Source: Candidatus Schekmanbacteria bacterium (GTDB lineage: Bacteria > Schekmanbacteria > GWA2-38-11 > J061). From it: a stretch of DNA of 42,500 nucleotides. The notes below the pieces were generated by a model, which had not been told where the DNA came from, did no database searches, and saw nothing but the letters and a program-made list of their open reading frames with translations. The stretch spans positions 1-42,500 of the forward strand of contig JACRJM010000017.1 in the NCBI GenBank assembly GCA_016219965.1. Reading direction: 5' to 3'. This document shows positions 41,360 to 42,500 of this stretch, one piece after another. The position numbers and the translations under genes were made by a program. Position 1 is the stretch's first letter. Every line of letters begins with the position of its first letter.

Positions 41360-41373
41360 TAACGTTAACGTTA
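41360..41373. promoter_or_regulatory. Palindromic operator upstream of the sigma gene
   Basis: TAACGTTAACGTTA is a perfect 14-bp palindrome sharing the 10-bp core ACGTTAACGT with the site in the merR promoter. It lies between the merR stop (17 nt away) and the sigma start. Flanking -35/-10 matches on the minus strand are poor, as expected for a promoter that needs a MerR-type activator. Binding is inferred. Confidence 0.6.
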
Positions 41374-41390
41374 CAAATAATATCTTTTTT

Positions 41391-41846
41391 TTAAATATAA
41401 AATGCTGCATAAAGATATGATAACCCACGCCTTATATCTGTGAAGTTACAATTGTTACATTGCAACACATCAATTTCTTTTTCACATTCAGTACATTCAG
41501 CTATTAATTGCCTTGAAACTTCCAATTCTCTTTTTACTTCATTCAGCTTATTTATCGTTTCAGTAACTTGATTCAACTTTAAGTGAAGTTTCGTATGTAT
41601 TATTAAAGCTGCCTTGCCTCCAATTTTATATTTTCTTCTTGCATTCAAGAGATCTCCAATTTCACAAACACCCATATTCATACTCTTAAGCATTTTAATT
41701 GTTTTAAGTTTTTTGAGGTCATCTTCATTATAGAAACGGAATCCACCTTTTGTTCTTCCTGAAGGAAATAATAGTCCTTCTTCTTCGTAATATCTTACTG
41801 TCCTGATTGTTGTATTTGCTAGCTTTGCAATTTCGCCTATCTTCAT
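41391..41846 (-). CDS. MerR family transcriptional regulator with C-terminal CxxC pairs
   Basis: The start at 41846 is preferred: GGAG lies 9 nt upstream and MKIGEIAKLA is the normal MerR beginning; the frame open to 41945 adds a non-homologous 33 residues. The 151-aa protein has the MerR winged helix-turn-helix (2-70: TTIRTVRYYEEEGLL, GGFRFYNEDDL), a dimer coiled coil (about 85-112), and a Cys cluster Cys118/Cys121 and Cys130/Cys133 (CTECEKE, CNNC). The Cys pairs could bind Zn, Cd or Cu or respond to oxidants. It controls the promoter at 41865-41893, which contains its probable operator, and likely the sigma gene. Confidence 0.92.
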   Translation of the reverse strand: MKIGEIAKLANTTIRTVRYYEEEGLLFPSGRTKGGFRFYNEDDLKKLKTIKMLKSMNMGVCEIGDLLNARRKYKIGGKAALIIHTKLHLKLNQVTETINKLNEVKRELEVSRQLIAECTECEKEIDVLQCNNCNFTDIRRGLSYLYAAFYI

Positions 41847-41864
41847 TTTATTTCTCCTGCCATC

Positions 41865-41893
41865 AAAATATATTACGTTAACGTAATTGTCAA
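41865..41893 (-). promoter_or_regulatory. merR promoter with palindromic operator in its spacer
   Basis: Minus strand: perfect -35 TTGACA (41893-41888), 17-nt spacer, -10 TATTTT (41870-41865). The spacer is almost filled by the 16-bp palindrome ATTACGTTAACGTAAT (41887-41872). Location between -35 and -10 is the classical site of MerR-family operators. The MerR ATG follows 19 nt after the -10, so the protein probably controls its own synthesis. Confidence 0.75.
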
Positions 41894-42113
41894 TGTTTAT
41901 TTGATAAACTTTCATAAAGCTTAGTTTTAATGCTATAGTTATCACAAAAATTCAAAGATTGTCTTCAGTGGATAGGCGAAGAAATTCTGTTATGGTTTAA
42001 TAAAATGGATTAATCAAAGGAATTATTGAAATAATTTCGACTGGTAATTGTTGCGCAGAAAATAACTTAATGGTTTAATTATATTATCTAATTATCAACG
42101 ACTTGCATTAACC

Positions 42114-42150
42114 AAAAAAAAGTTCCGCCTAATTTAATAGGCGGAACTTT
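42114..42150 (-). terminator. Rho-independent terminator of the rRNA operon
   Basis: A perfect 12-bp inverted repeat (AAAGTTCCGCCT at 42119-42130 with AGGCGGAACTTT at 42139-42150) and an 8-nt AT loop. Read on the minus strand, a T-run follows. It lies 10 nt after the 5S rRNA end. Confidence 0.9.
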
Positions 42151-42159
42151 ATAAAGAAT

Positions 42160-42271
42160 CCTGGCAGCGACTTACTCTCCCACCTCGAAGGGCAGTACCA
42201 TCAGCGCAGGAGGGCTTAACTTCCGTGTTCGGAATGGTTACGGGTGTTTCCCCTCCGCTATAACTACCAGG
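42160..42271 (-). rRNA. rrf: 5S ribosomal RNA
   Basis: The minus-strand sequence starts CCTGGTAGTTATAGCGG and contains the conserved loop regions CACCCG, CCGAACACGGAAGTTAAGC and TGGGAGAGTA, ending CGCTGCCAGG. The 5' and 3' ends pair (CCTGG/CCAGG). Length is about 112 nt; true ends may extend 2-3 nt. Confidence 0.95.
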
Positions 42272-42317
42272 AAAATAGTTATATCAATTAACTATAAAAT
42301 GATTTGCAAATAAGAAT

Positions 42318-42500
42318 GGTGGCTAAGCCTCACGGCTGATTAGTACTGGTTAGCTAAATCCATTTCTGAACTTACACACCCAGCCTATCAACCTGGTAAT
42401 CTTCCAGGAGCCTTTAGGTATCTTATGATACGGGATATCTTATCTTGAGGCAGGTTTCCCACTTAGATGCTTTCAGCGGTTATCCTTTCCGGACATAGCT
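42318..42500 (-). rRNA. rrl: 23S ribosomal RNA, 3' end (partial)
   Basis: The minus strand reads AAAGGATAACCGCTGAAAGC, then a TAAGTGGGAAACCTGCCTCAAGAT block, and ends CCGTGAGGCTTAGCC, all conserved at the 3' end of bacterial 23S rRNA. It continues beyond the right edge. The spacer to 5S is about 46 nt. Confidence 0.95.

Overview
The window reads as a moderately AT-rich chromosome segment from a motile Gram-negative bacterium with an anaerobic or microaerophilic, redox-centred lifestyle. Evidence: a flagellin end, a NADH:quinone oxidoreductase (complex I) cluster, many Fe-S, diiron and rubredoxin-type proteins, secreted proteins with Sec signal peptides, sigma-54 promoters and many PAS kinases. 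I cannot name the phylum; a Deltaproteobacteria- or Nitrospirae-like lineage would fit. Almost every gene is on the minus strand. The plus-strand exceptions are the flagellin end and the multicopper oxidase locus.

Layout. 1-750: flagellin 3' end with its terminator, then tRNA-Leu(CAA). 830-5631: hybrid sensor kinase and a GT-C type membrane glycosyltransferase. 5640-13931: a co-directional run in transcription order nuoB, nuoCD (fused), nuoF, nuoG, nuoI, a MidA/NDUFAF7-type methyltransferase, lipB and a ZIP metal transporter. This covers most of the peripheral arm of complex I, but nuoA, nuoE and all membrane subunits are absent. 14076-18903: a CheB-CheR-PAS fusion followed by a hybrid kinase that has lost both phosphoacceptor residues. 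18904-19581: a long regulatory gap with a sigma-54 promoter. 19582-25702 (plus): a large secreted multicopper oxidase with C-terminal Ig-like repeats, an exported FKBP prolyl isomerase and an intact PAS histidine kinase. 25782-26392: a peroxiredoxin behind its own near-perfect sigma-54 promoter.

26504-37978 is about 11.5 kb of 16 co-directional minus-strand genes with no gap above about 70 nt. In transcription order: FAD/NAD oxidoreductase, rubrerythrin-like protein, NrnA-type phosphoesterase, half-length ferritin-like protein, 2[4Fe-4S] ferredoxin, 36-aa rubredoxin-like protein, second ferritin-like protein, 2-oxoacid dehydrogenase E1-alpha, E1-beta and E2, cysteine hydrolase, cobalamin adenosyltransferase, aspartase, SDR, triple zinc-ribbon protein and DUF169 protein. 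The first part looks like a rubrerythrin peroxide-reduction chain broken into separate polypeptides. The ferredoxin and rubredoxin genes are short and easily missed.

38052-42500: leucyl aminopeptidase, a sigma-70 family factor, a MerR regulator, and the end of an rRNA operon (23S partial, 5S, terminator). Two near-identical palindromes containing ACGTTAACGT occur only upstream of merR and upstream of the sigma gene. This suggests a MerR-sigma regulatory circuit.

The observations I consider most worth following are the MerR-sigma circuit, the split rubrerythrin set, the doubly degenerate hybrid kinase beside the sigma-54 driven oxidase locus, and the MidA methyltransferase encoded with its likely NuoD target.
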